Source of the DNA: Blastococcus sp. KM273128
Lineage (GTDB): Bacteria; Actinomycetota; Actinomycetes; Mycobacteriales; Geodermatophilaceae
DNA: 64,000 bases
Assembly (NCBI RefSeq): GCF_021698975.1
Contig: NZ_SSXA01000002.1
Coordinates: forward strand, 1-64,000
Direction of reading: 5' to 3'
Positions within the stretch are counted from its first letter, which is position 1, and every line of letters starts with the position of its first letter. The notes under the pieces were generated by a model. The model was not told the DNA's origin and ran no database searches. It saw only the letters and a list, made by a program, of their open reading frames with translations. Below, piece after piece: positions 39,057-45,869 of this stretch. The translations under genes were made by a program, and so were the position numbers.

Positions 39057-39132
39057 TGTGGACACGATCTGTGGACACTGTGGACGGAGGTTCACCCGTC
39101 CCCGTGTCCTCCGGTCGGCGGGTGTGGACGAC
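39057..39132. promoter_or_regulatory. Cluster of DnaA-box-like TGTGGAC words
   Basis: TGTGGACAC occurs at 39057-39065 and 39070-39078, TGTGGACGG at 39079-39087 and TGTGGACGA at 39124-39132. The actinobacterial DnaA box read on this strand is TGTGGACAA, so each copy differs at the last one or two bases. A GTCCAC-N5-GTGGAC inverted repeat (39047-39063) overlaps the first. No replication genes are near, so origin function is unlikely. Confidence 0.35.
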
Positions 39133-39167
39133 GTGACGTCCGGTGGCCGGCCGCGGGCCCGCGCGCC

Positions 39168-39183
39168 GGTGAAGTGGATCACT
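39168..39183. promoter_or_regulatory. Candidate BldD-type operator
   Basis: GGTGA-AGTGGA-TCACT is the reverse complement of AGTGA-N6-TCACC, which matches the known BldD pattern AGTGA-(N)m-TCACC of Streptomyces and related actinobacteria. BldD dimerises on c-di-GMP and often controls GGDEF/EAL genes. One such gene lies 466 bases downstream. Confidence 0.4.
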
Positions 39184-39371
39184 TGGCGTGTGAAAAGGGT
39201 GGCGGATGGTCACGACATGGCGTCTCCGGCGGCGTGTCGTGATCGAGATGCTTGTGGGGACCCGTGACGGGAAGGAGTGTCTCCCGCGCGGTCCGTATTC
39301 GACGACGCTCTGCCCCCGCGCGTATGGATGGCTGCCGCTCAGCCAATCAGTCGTGCCCACAGGGAGACGTC

Positions 39372-39473
39372 ATGAACAGCACCGTGCAGTGCACCGCCCA
39401 GGCCCGCGGCGTGAAGTGGACCCGCGGCGTGAAGTGGACCCGCGGCGTCAAGTGGACCCGTCAGTCGTCCTGA
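39372..39473 (+). CDS. 33-residue micro-ORF with threefold RGVKWT repeat
   Basis: ATG 39372 has a good ribosome binding site (AGGGAGA at 39361-39367) and opens a 33-codon frame: MNSTVQCTAQA, then RGVKWT three times in a row, then RQSS and TGA. The core is strongly basic with three evenly spaced tryptophans and lysines, and the only cysteine is at position 7. The repeats are also exact at DNA level (18-bp units, 39405-39458) apart from one silent third-position change in the last valine codon, which supports selection on the peptide. There is no recognisable family, signal peptide or membrane helix. It could be a small secreted or modified peptide, a nucleic-acid-binding micropeptide, or a translational leader. 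An in-frame upstream ATG at 39324 lacks a ribosome binding site. Confidence 0.55.
   Translation: MNSTVQCTAQARGVKWTRGVKWTRGVKWTRQSS
39405..39458. repeat. 18-bp tandem repeat, three copies (RGVKWT codons)
   Basis: Three adjacent copies of CGCGGCGTGAAGTGGACC. The third has GTC for GTG, which is synonymous. There are no spacers, so this is not a CRISPR array. Confidence 0.95.
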
Positions 39474-39611
39474 CCTTCCGCACGCGTCTCCCGGGTGGCC
39501 GTTCCGAGAAGCGGAGCCCCGGAGCGTCACTGCCCATGAACGCGCTGTCCTGCACCGGGGTCGACTGACTCTTCCGGGGCGGACGAGGCTGGCGGTGATC
39601 GAGGTCGCTGC

Positions 39612-39617
39612 TAGCCT
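39612..39617 (+). promoter_or_regulatory. Possible -10 element before the second GGDEF/EAL gene
   Basis: TAGCCT fits TANNNT and lies 33 bases before the TTG start at 39650. A -35-like TGGCGG is found 16 bases further upstream. Weak evidence. Confidence 0.25.
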
Positions 39618-39649
39618 TCGCCCGCCCCACGACCCGGGAGAGAGCGCAG

Positions 39650-42193
39650 TTGCAGGAGCCTGAGCAGCACGTTCGCGAGCCTCGCCGGCCGCCCGCGGTG
39701 CGCAGTCCGTGGATGCCGGCGCTGCTCGGGCTGTCGCTCGCCTGCCCGGTGGCCGCGCTGCTGCTCACCAGCCAGCCGCTGGTCGTCCCGGCCGCGGTAC
39801 TCCTGCTGGTGCTCTTCGCCTCGGTCGCCGCGGAAGGCGTCAACGTCCACGTCGAGTTCCGCCGGCAGAGCTTCCACAGCTCGGCGAGCGAGGTGGCCTT
39901 CGTCATCGCGCTCCTGGAGGTCGGTGGCGCGTGGACGGCCGCCACGCGTGCCGTTGCGGTCGCCGTCGTCCTGCTGGCCCACCGGCTCCCCACGGCCAAG
40001 GTCGTCTTCAACACCGCCGTGGCCGTGCTGGAGGCCGGGGTGGCCACCGCGATCCTCGCGGTGCTGCCGACCGGTGGCCTCGCCACGCCCTCGACCTGGC
40101 TGTCCAGCCTGGTCGCCGTCTTCGCCGCGAACGTCGTGGGCGCAGGCCTCGTGGCCGCGGCGATCACGCTCACCCAGGGGTATCCCGGTCGGGCGATCTG
40201 GACCAGCCTCTTCGTCCCGGTCGTGGTGGTGCAGCCGGTCGCCGTCACGATCGGCCTGGCGATCCTCCTGCTGCTGCACACGACCGCGTGGTCGTTGCTC
40301 CTGGTCGTGCCGCTGGTCGTCGCGCTGGTGCTGGTCTACCGCCGCTTCGCCGGGGTGACCCGCCAGAGCCACTCCCTCGAGCGGGTCTACGAGTTCGCCC
40401 GCCGGGTCGAGCAGGTGGCGCCCGACGACGCCGGCACCCGGCAGATCGTCCAGGCCGTGCGCGAGCTGCTCAACGCCGAGCGGGTGGCCCTCTGGCTGCC
40501 GCCCTACCTCGACGAGGGGCCCCGCCTGGTGGTGGCCGCCGAGGACGGTGCGGACTGGTACGACGGACCCGGCGACTCCGACGACCCGCTGCGCCGCCGC
40601 GCCGTCGGCTCCACGGGCGGGGCGATCCGCGTCTCGGCCGGCCGCGCCGACGAGCGCGACACCGCCGCGCTGGCGCGCCGGGGCGTGTCCGAGCTGCTGG
40701 GCGCACCGGTGACCACGGCCGCCGGTGAACCGGGCTACCTCGAGGTCTGCGACCGCCGCAGCGACATCGTGTCCTTCGGCCGCAGCGAGCGCGGCGCGCT
40801 GGAGTCGATGCTCACCCACGTCAACGCGGCGATCCGGCAGCAGCAACTGCTGACCCGCATCCGCTTCGACGCCGACCACGACCGGCTCACCGGGTTGCCG
40901 AACCGCCAGCGGCTCGCCGCGGAGATCGACGACCTGCTCACCGCGCAGCCCGCCGGCCCCGGGGCGGGGCTCATCCTCGCCTCCCTCGGCACCTACGCCG
41001 ACGTCACCGACACCCTGGGGCACGCCGCCAGCGACGAGCTGCTCCTGGTCACCGCCGGCCTGCTCCGCGAGCACGCCCCGCCGCGCGCCCTGCTGGCCCG
41101 GATGGAGCGCGAGCAGTTCGCGGTCCTCCTCCCCGGGCTCTCGCTGGCCGCCACCGAGCAGGCCGCGCGGCGGCTGCGCGAGGCGGCGGCCACGCGGGTC
41201 CGCGTGGCCGGGCTGGACCTCGAGGTCTCGCTGACCATCGGCGTCGCCGCGGCGCCGGAGCACGGCACCGACGCCGGCACCCTGATGCAGCGGGCGGACG
41301 TCGCCCTGCTGGCGGCCGGGGAGTCCGGTGGCGTCGCCAGCTACCACCCGGTGCTCGACCAGCAGAGCCTGCGCCGCCTGCAGCTGGGCACCGAGCTCGC
41401 CCAGGCGATGGCCGACGGGCAGATCGGCGTGGTCTTCCAGCCGGTCATCGACGCGCAGACCTCCGACATCGTGTCCGTGGAGACCCTCGTCCGCTGGACC
41501 CACCCGCGCTTCGGCAGCATCCCGCCCGAGGACGTGATCGGGCTCGCCGAGCAGATCGGCCGGATCGGGGCGGTGACCGACCACGTCCTGGATCTCGCGC
41601 TGGCCCGTTGCCGGCGCTGGCTGGACCAGGGGATCTCGCTGTCGGTCGCGGTCAACGTGTCGGCGTTCTCGCTCAGCGAACCCGACCTGGTCGACCGCGT
41701 CCGCGGCGCCCTGGAGCGGCACGGCGTCCCCGGTGAGCTGCTGGTGCTCGAGCTCACCGAGAGCAGCGTCGTCGACGACTCGGTGCGGGAGAGCGCCGTG
41801 CTGGAGGACCTGCACGGCCTGGGGCTCCGGCTGTCGATGGACGACTTCGGCACCGGCTACTCGTCGCTCTCCCAGCTCCGGCAGCTGCCGATCGACGAGG
41901 TGAAGATCGACAAGTCCTTCGTGCTGTCCATGGCCACCAGCCAGGGGGAGTCCTTCATCGCGCGGTCGATCATCGAGCTGGCCCACAACCTCGGGTTGTG
42001 CGTGGTGGCCGAGGGCGTCGAGGACGAGATGACCCGCAACCAGCTCATCGCGATGGGCTGCGACAAGCTGCAGGGTTTCCTGATCAGCCGCCCGCTGCCG
42101 GAGGACCGGCTGGAGAAGTGGCTGCTCGCGCGCACCGGCGTCCGATCCGCTGCGCCCGGCGCCACTCACCGCCGCCTGTACGTGCGGACGTGA
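39650..42193 (+). CDS. Membrane protein with degenerate GGDEF and EAL phosphodiesterase domains
   Basis: An 847-residue protein. About six or seven hydrophobic helices span residues 20-240 (a MASE-like integral sensor), then a GAF-like region (about 250-400), a GGDEF-like domain (about 420-570) and EAL (about 590-840). The cyclase signature is lost: the GGDEF position reads EREQF in RMEREQFAVLL, and no RxxD site precedes it. In the EAL domain the first motif is ETL (E near residue 611), and the other catalytic residues remain (VNVSA, ELTES, DDFGTGYSSL, DKSF, AEGVE, LQGFLISRP). It is probably a c-di-GMP phosphodiesterase with a regulatory GGDEF-like domain. The start TTG at 39650 has GGGAGAGAG upstream. 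It follows the RGVKWT micro-ORF by 176 bases. Confidence 0.85.
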   Translation: MQEPEQHVREPRRPPAVRSPWMPALLGLSLACPVAALLLTSQPLVVPAAVLLLVLFASVAAEGVNVHVEFRRQSFHSSASEVAFVIALLEVGGAWTAATRAVAVAVVLLAHRLPTAKVVFNTAVAVLEAGVATAILAVLPTGGLATPSTWLSSLVAVFAANVVGAGLVAAAITLTQGYPGRAIWTSLFVPVVVVQPVAVTIGLAILLLLHTTAWSLLLVVPLVVALVLVYRRFAGVTRQSHSLERVYEFARRVEQVAPDDAGTRQIVQAVRELLNAERVALWLPPYLDEGPRLVVAAEDGADWYDGPGDSDDPLRRRAVGSTGGAIRVSAGRADERDTAALARRGVSELLGAPVTTAAGEPGYLEVCDRRSDIVSFGRSERGALESMLTHVNAAIRQQQLLTRIRFDADHDRLTGLPNRQRLAAEIDDLLTAQPAGPGAGLILASLGTYADVTDTLGHAASDELLLVTAGLLREHAPPRALLARMEREQFAVLLPGLSLAATEQAARRLREAAATRVRVAGLDLEVSLTIGVAAAPEHGTDAGTLMQRADVALLAAGESGGVASYHPVLDQQSLRRLQLGTELAQAMADGQIGVVFQPVIDAQTSDIVSVETLVRWTHPRFGSIPPEDVIGLAEQIGRIGAVTDHVLDLALARCRRWLDQGISLSVAVNVSAFSLSEPDLVDRVRGALERHGVPGELLVLELTESSVVDDSVRESAVLEDLHGLGLRLSMDDFGTGYSSLSQLRQLPIDEVKIDKSFVLSMATSQGESFIARSIIELAHNLGLCVVAEGVEDEMTRNQLIAMGCDKLQGFLISRPLPEDRLEKWLLARTGVRSAAPGATHRRLYVRT

Positions 42194-42265
42194 CGGGGCT
42201 CGCCGGGACCCCCTGCGAGGCGGTGCCGGGCATCAGGTAGAGTCTTCGACGGCTCCTCGGAGCAC

Positions 42266-42338
42266 GCCCCTTTAGCTCAGTCGGCAGAGCGTCTCCATGG
42301 TAAGGAGAAGGTCTACGGTTCGATTCCGTAAAGGGGCT
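42266..42338 (+). tRNA. tRNA-Thr (anticodon GGT)
   Basis: A 73-base tRNA. The acceptor pairs GCCCCTT with AAGGGGC. The D-arm is GCTCAGTCGGCAGAGC. The anticodon loop ATGGTAA between TCTCC and GGAGA gives GGT, and the T-arm is TACGGTTCGATTCCGTA. CCA is not encoded. A -10-like TAGAGT lies at 42238-42243. The order tRNA-Thr, tRNA-Met, rpmG, hadA matches mycobacteria. Confidence 0.97.
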
Positions 42339-42393
42339 CTGGCAGTACCCGACCGACCGGTCCTGTCGCGAGACCGGCCCGCGTGGTCATCCC

Positions 42394-42467
42394 GGCGGTG
42401 TAGCTCAGCCTGGTAGAGCAAGCGGCTCATAATCGCTGTGTCACCGGTTCAAGTCCGGTCACCGCTA
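42394..42467 (+). tRNA. tRNA-Met (anticodon CAT), elongator type
   Basis: A 74-base tRNA. The acceptor pairs GGCGGTG with CACCGCT, including a G-U first pair. The anticodon loop CTCATAA holds CAT, and the T-arm ACCGG-TTCAAGT-CCGGT is intact. The paired first acceptor base and the lack of three G-C pairs next to the anticodon loop suggest an elongator rather than the initiator tRNA. A CAT tRNA could in principle be tRNA-Ile2, but the sequence resembles actinobacterial tRNA-Met. Confidence 0.93.
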
Positions 42468-42471
42468 CTCC

Positions 42472-42499
42472 CGACGGACCCGGCAAGCCGGGTCCGTCG
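42472..42499. terminator. Hairpin terminator after tRNA-Met
   Basis: The 13-bp arms CGACGGACCCGGC (42472-42484) and GCCGGGTCCGTCG (42487-42499) are perfect reverse complements; a small loop forms at GGCAAGCC. It ends the tRNA-Thr/tRNA-Met transcript before rpmG. Confidence 0.75.
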
Positions 42500-42573
42500 C
42501 CGTTCCGGCCTCCGGTCGGTGCGGCAGCAGGTCCCGGACCCGGGGCCTGTCCCACAAGGCTAGGAGCGCTCCC

Positions 42574-42738
42574 GTGGCAGCCACCGACGTCCGTCCGAAG
42601 ATCACCCTGGCCTGCCAGGAGTGCAAGAACCGGAACTACATCACCCGCAAGAACCGGCGGAACGACCCCGACCGGCTCGAGCTGAAGAAGTACTGCCCGC
42701 GCGAGCGCAAGCACACCCTGCACCGCGAGACCCGCTGA
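42574..42738 (+). CDS. rpmG: 50S ribosomal protein L33 with an altered zinc-ribbon
   Basis: A 54-residue large-subunit protein. [20 protein letters not shown] followed by [19 protein letters not shown] and HRETR is the actinobacterial L33 pattern. The first zinc pair C14-C17 (CQEC) and the third cysteine (KKYCP) are present. The fourth is replaced by glutamate (CPRE instead of CPxC), with a histidine nearby (RKHTLH). Zinc may be bound with the histidine, or not at all. GTG 42574 follows AGGAG at 42562-42566. It precedes hadA-hadB as in mycobacteria. Confidence 0.95.
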   Translation: MAATDVRPKITLACQECKNRNYITRKNRRNDPDRLELKKYCPRERKHTLHRETR

Positions 42739-42769
42739 CGGTCCCCGGCTGCTGAGCGAGGGCGGGAGC

Positions 42770-43216
42770 ATGGCGCTGGACCGGGCACTGGTCGGGCGCA
42801 GCTACCCGCCCTCTGCCGTCTACGAGGTCGGCCGGGCGAAGATCGCCGAGTTCGCGGCCGCGGTCGGGGCCACCGACCCGGTGCACCACGACGTCGAGGC
42901 CGCCCGCGCCGCGGGCCACGGCGACGTGATCGCGCCGCCGACCTTCGCCATCGTGGTGAGCCTGGAGGCCGCGTTCGTGGTGCTCACCGACGACGAGGTG
43001 GGTCTGGACTACAGCCGGGTCGTGCACGGTGAGCAGAAGTTCGCCCACCACCGGCCGATCCGCGCCGGCGACCGGCTGGTCGCCACGACCACGATCGACG
43101 CGGCCCGCACCGTCGCGGGCAACGACCTGCTGACCGCCCGGGTGGAGCTGGCGACGGCGGAGGGCGAGCCGGTCTGCACGGCCACCTCGATGCTCGTCGC
43201 GCGGGGGGCGGCATGA
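42770..43216 (+). CDS. hadA: MaoC/FAS1-like (3R)-hydroxyacyl dehydratase, HadA-like
   Basis: A 148-residue hot-dog-fold protein of the non-catalytic or substrate-binding HadA/HadC type: SYPPSAVYEVGRAKIAEFAAAVGATDPVHHD near the start and VHGEQKFAHHRPIRAGDRL later. In mycobacteria HadA pairs with HadB as the FAS-II dehydratase. Here the two genes overlap (GTGA-like ATGA at 43213-43216) in the same rpmG-hadA-hadB order. No hadC follows. The substrate in an organism of this type, which probably lacks mycolic acids, is not known. Confidence 0.83.
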   Translation: MALDRALVGRSYPPSAVYEVGRAKIAEFAAAVGATDPVHHDVEAARAAGHGDVIAPPTFAIVVSLEAAFVVLTDDEVGLDYSRVVHGEQKFAHHRPIRAGDRLVATTTIDAARTVAGNDLLTARVELATAEGEPVCTATSMLVARGAA

Positions 43217-43620
43217 CCGCCGAGGTCGGCACCGAGCTCCCCGAGCTGGTCGTGCGGGTCACCCGCGCCGACCTGGTCCGCTACGCCGGCGCCTCGGGCG
43301 ACTTCAACCCCATCCACTGGAACGAGCGGGTCGCCCGCGAGGTGGGCCTCCCCGGCGTCATCGCCCACGGCATGCTCACGATGGCGCTGGCCGCGCGGGC
43401 GGTCACCGACTGGACCGGTGATCCGGCAGCGCTGCTCGACTACCAGGTCCGCTTCGGCCGCCCGGTCGTCGTCCCCGACGACGACCGGGGCGCCGAGCTG
43501 ACCGTCCGCGGCACGGTGGCCGCCCTGCTGGACGACGGGCGGGTGCGGGTCGACCTGACCGTCACGAGCGAGGGGGAGAAGGTCCTCTCCCTCGCCCGTG
43601 CGGTGGTCCGTCCCGGCTGA
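43213..43620 (+). CDS. hadB: MaoC-type dehydratase, HadB-like catalytic subunit
   Basis: A 135-residue hot-dog-fold hydratase/dehydratase. The catalytic motif ASGDFNPIHWNERVAREVGLPGVIAHGMLTMAL carries the conserved Asp and His (D-x-N-P-I-H) of R-specific enoyl hydratases. ATG 43213 overlaps the hadA stop, so both subunits are probably made in equal amounts as a heterodimer that dehydrates 3-hydroxyacyl thioesters. The gene converges on the aminotransferase gene, and its stop lies in one arm of a shared hairpin. Confidence 0.88.
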   Translation: MTAEVGTELPELVVRVTRADLVRYAGASGDFNPIHWNERVAREVGLPGVIAHGMLTMALAARAVTDWTGDPAALLDYQVRFGRPVVVPDDDRGAELTVRGTVAALLDDGRVRVDLTVTSEGEKVLSLARAVVRPG

Positions 43621-43652
43621 CGCCCGGGTCGTGGTCGGCCGCGGTCAGCCGG
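43613..43652. terminator. Hairpin between convergent hadB and aminotransferase genes
   Basis: The perfect 9-bp arms CCGGCTGAC (43613-43621) and GTCAGCCGG (43644-43652) contain the stop codons of hadB and of the opposite-strand aminotransferase. The loop is 22 bases. It may act as a bidirectional terminator. Confidence 0.45.
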
Positions 43653-44898
43653 CCGTGGACAGCAGCCGCTGGAGTCGCGAGACCCCCTCGACGAGGTCCT
43701 CGTCGCCCAGCGCGTACGACATCCGGACGTAGCCGGGGGTGCCGAACGCCTCGCCCGGCACGACCGCGACCTCGGCCTGCTCGAGGATCAGCTCCGCCAG
43801 CTCCGCGCTCGTCTCGGCGGTGCGCCCGCCGATCGGCCGGCCGAGCAGGCCCTTGACCGACGGGTAGGCGTAGAAGGCGCCGTGCGGCTCGGGGCAGGCC
43901 ACGCCGGGGATCTCGCGCAGCATCTGCACGATGGTCCGCCGGCGCCGGTCGAACGCCGTCCGCATCTCGGCCACCGCCGAGAGGTCGCCGGTCAGCGCGG
44001 CGATCGCCGCCGCCTGGGAGACGTTGGCGACGTTGGACGTCGCGTGCGACTGGAGGTTGGTCGCCGCCTTGACGACGTCGGCCGGGCCGGCGATCCAGCC
44101 CACCCGCCACCCGGTCATCGCGTAGGTCTTGGCGACCCCGTTCACCACGATGCAGCGGTCGGCGAGCTCGGGCACCAGCACCGGCATCGACGGCGCGGTG
44201 AGCCCGCCGTAGGTCAGGTGCTCGTAGATCTCGTCGGTGAGCACCCAGAGGCCTGCGTCGAGCGCCCAGCGGCCGATCTCCTCCACCTGCTCGGGCGGGT
44301 ACACCGCCCCGGTGGGGTTGGACGGCGAGCAGAACAGCAGCGCCTTCGTCCGGGGGGTGCGGGCGGCCTCGAGCTGCGCCGCCGAGACCAGGTAGCCGCT
44401 CTGCTCGTCGGCCACCACCGGCACCGGGACGCCGCCGGCCAGCCGGATGGCCTCGGGGTAGGTGGTCCAGTACGGCGCGGGCAGCAGCACCTCGTCGCCG
44501 GGGTCGAGCATCGTCGCGAACGCCTCGTAGACCGCCTGCTTGCCGCCGTTGGTCACCAGCACCTGGGCCGGGGTCAGCTGCAGGCCGGAGTCGCGCGCGG
44601 TCTTCGCGACGATCGCCTCCTTGAGCGCGGGCAGGCCGCCGGCGGGCGTGTACCGGTGCATCGACGGCGTCCGGGCGGCGGTGATCGCGGCCTCGACGAC
44701 GTAGTCCGGCGTCGGGAAGTCCGGCTCGCCCGCGCCGAAGCCGATCACCGGCTTCCCGGCGGCCTTCAGGGCCTTCGCCTTCGCGTCCACGGCCAGCGTC
44801 GCGGACTCGGCGATGGCGCCGATGCGACGGGAGATGCGGCGCGCGGCGGGCGGCAGCTCGGAGGTGCGGGCGGTCTCCGTGGCGGAGGCGTCGGTCAT
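43645..44898 (-). CDS. Pyridoxal-phosphate aminotransferase (aspartate aminotransferase family)
   Basis: A 417-residue class I aminotransferase. Family marks are [20 protein letters not shown] (residues 52-71), [26 protein letters not shown] (N194), [14 protein letters not shown] (D222, Y225) and the PLP lysine K257 in [23 protein letters not shown]-terminal substrate arginine is seen in GYVRMSYAL. Relatives in actinobacteria are AspC/AspB-type and transfer the amino group between aspartate and 2-oxoglutarate, though other substrates are possible. The ATG at 44898 was chosen; 44907 would add three residues. Neither has a clear ribosome binding site. It is inserted, on the opposite strand, between hadB and tRNA-Trp. 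Confidence 0.9.
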   Translation of the reverse strand: MTDASATETARTSELPPAARRISRRIGAIAESATLAVDAKAKALKAAGKPVIGFGAGEPDFPTPDYVVEAAITAARTPSMHRYTPAGGLPALKEAIVAKTARDSGLQLTPAQVLVTNGGKQAVYEAFATMLDPGDEVLLPAPYWTTYPEAIRLAGGVPVPVVADEQSGYLVSAAQLEAARTPRTKALLFCSPSNPTGAVYPPEQVEEIGRWALDAGLWVLTDEIYEHLTYGGLTAPSMPVLVPELADRCIVVNGVAKTYAMTGWRVGWIAGPADVVKAATNLQSHATSNVANVSQAAAIAALTGDLSAVAEMRTAFDRRRRTIVQMLREIPGVACPEPHGAFYAYPSVKGLLGRPIGGRTAETSAELAELILEQAEVAVVPGEAFGTPGYVRMSYALGDEDLVEGVSRLQRLLSTAG

Positions 44899-44952
44899 GG
44901 GACCCATCGTGTCAAAGACCACGCCCTGGGGGTCGCCCGCCCGGTCCCGAGC

Positions 44953-44992
44953 GGGCCTCCCTCGCGCGCGGGTGCTCCCGCGAGGGAGGCCC
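44953..44992. terminator. Strong 14-bp inverted repeat in the aminotransferase/tRNA-Trp spacer
   Basis: The arms GGGCCTCCCTCGCG (44953-44966) and CGCGAGGGAGGCCC (44979-44992) are perfect reverse complements with a 12-base loop. The element lies in a divergent spacer, 55 bases upstream of the aminotransferase ATG, where a terminator is not expected. It may instead be a leader hairpin or an insulating element. Confidence 0.45.
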
Positions 44993-45003
44993 CCGGTGGG
45001 ACG

Positions 45004-45034
45004 TTGGCTCCCCGCCGCCGCGGTCCCGTACACT
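45004..45034 (+). promoter_or_regulatory. Possible tRNA-Trp promoter
   Basis: -35-like TTGGCT (45004-45009) and -10-like TACACT (45029-45034) are separated by a rather long 19 bases. The -10 lies 104 bases before the tRNA, so a leader would be processed. Confidence 0.35.
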
Positions 45035-45138
45035 GGCTGGCACCGGGGCCTGTTGACCCCGCCACCGGCGTGCCCCGGATCCCACCTCGGGGCCGGTGCC
45101 GGCGTGGCGGCGAGACGCCCGGGGCCCACCCAGGGCAC

Positions 45139-45214
<76 letters not shown>

Positions 45215-45284
45215 GCAGGACACGGCACGACCGACCGACGGCCCTCGCGGGAGTGGCCACCACCGACGAGGCGAGCGAGGCGCA

Positions 45285-45824
45285 GTGAGCGACGAGAAGC
45301 CGGGCCGCGACGACGACGCGCGCGCCGCCTCCGACGCCGAGCTCACCGACGAGCAGCTGGACCGCGAGGCGCCGGGTGTCGACGACGCCGCCGCGCTGGA
45401 GGCCGCCGAGGACGAGGTGGCCGGCGAGGCCGAGGCCGACGAGGACAAGGTCGTCGCCGCGCCGCGGGGCGACCGGGCCGCCCGCCGACGGGGACGGATC
45501 ACCGCCGACGGCGAGGAGGACGACGAGGCCGCCGCGCCCTCCCGCCGCGCCGCGCGGTCGGTCACGGCGTCGGACCGCGAGGGCTCCCCGACCCGGTCGC
45601 GGGCCGCGGCCGAGCGGGCGCGCGCCGAGGAGATGCGGCCGCGCCGCTCGATCATGCGCTTCCTGCGCGAGGTGGTCGCCGAGCTGCGCAAGGTCATCTG
45701 GCCCGGCCGGCGGGAGCTGATCACCTACACGACCGTGGTGATCGTGTTCGTCGCGTTCATCGTCGCGCTGGTGGCCGGCCTCGACCTGCTCTTCGCGCAG
45801 GGCGTGCTCGCCGTCTTCGGTTGA
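45285..45824 (+). CDS. secE: Preprotein translocase subunit SecE with long acidic N-terminus
   Basis: A 179-residue protein. The C-terminal 65 residues are SecE: SIMRFLREVVAELRKVIWPGRRELITYTTVVIVFVAFIVALVAGLD, with the conserved amphipathic region and one transmembrane helix. SecE clamps the SecY channel in the cytoplasmic membrane. The first 110 residues are a low-complexity acidic then arginine-rich extension, longer than in most bacteria, which have 60-90 residues in total. GTG 45285 has GAGG upstream at 45276-45279. The gene lies between tRNA-Trp and nusG as usual. Confidence 0.93.
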   Translation: MSDEKPGRDDDARAASDAELTDEQLDREAPGVDDAAALEAAEDEVAGEAEADEDKVVAAPRGDRAARRRGRITADGEEDDEAAAPSRRAARSVTASDREGSPTRSRAAAERARAEEMRPRRSIMRFLREVVAELRKVIWPGRRELITYTTVVIVFVAFIVALVAGLDLLFAQGVLAVFG

Positions 45825-45869
45825 CCCGCCCCCGCGCCTGAACGCCCCCTGACAAGGAAGAGACCCCCT

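Larger units (their letters stand above)
39017..39371. other. Regulatory-looking spacer before the RGVKWT micro-ORF
   Basis: About 350 bases without an established gene but with several ordered motifs. It holds a cluster of TGTGGAC words like DnaA boxes (39057-39132), a candidate BldD site (39168-39183), and an 8-bp inverted repeat TCACGACA (39210-39217) / TGTCGTGA (39235-39242) separated by 17 bases. An A/T-richer stretch follows up to the ribosome binding site AGGGAGA at 39361-39367. This density of sites suggests a controlled promoter for the micro-ORF and perhaps the GGDEF/EAL gene beyond. Confidence 0.5.

Noticed and set aside
39047..39132. Chromosomal origin of replication
   Set aside because: The DnaA-like words are imperfect and few, and dnaA, dnaN, gyrB or rpmH are not nearby.
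39405..39458. CRISPR-like array
   Set aside because: The three 18-bp units are contiguous with no spacers, and they are codons of a small reading frame; no cas genes are present.
39536..39568. 10-codon ORF (MNALSCTGVD) between the RGVKWT micro-ORF and the GGDEF/EAL gene
   Set aside because: It is very short, has no clear ribosome binding site and no coupling to a neighbour.
43213..43620. hadB read as hadC or a fused dehydratase
   Set aside because: It carries the catalytic DxNPIH motif of HadB, and the non-catalytic partner is the separate overlapping hadA.
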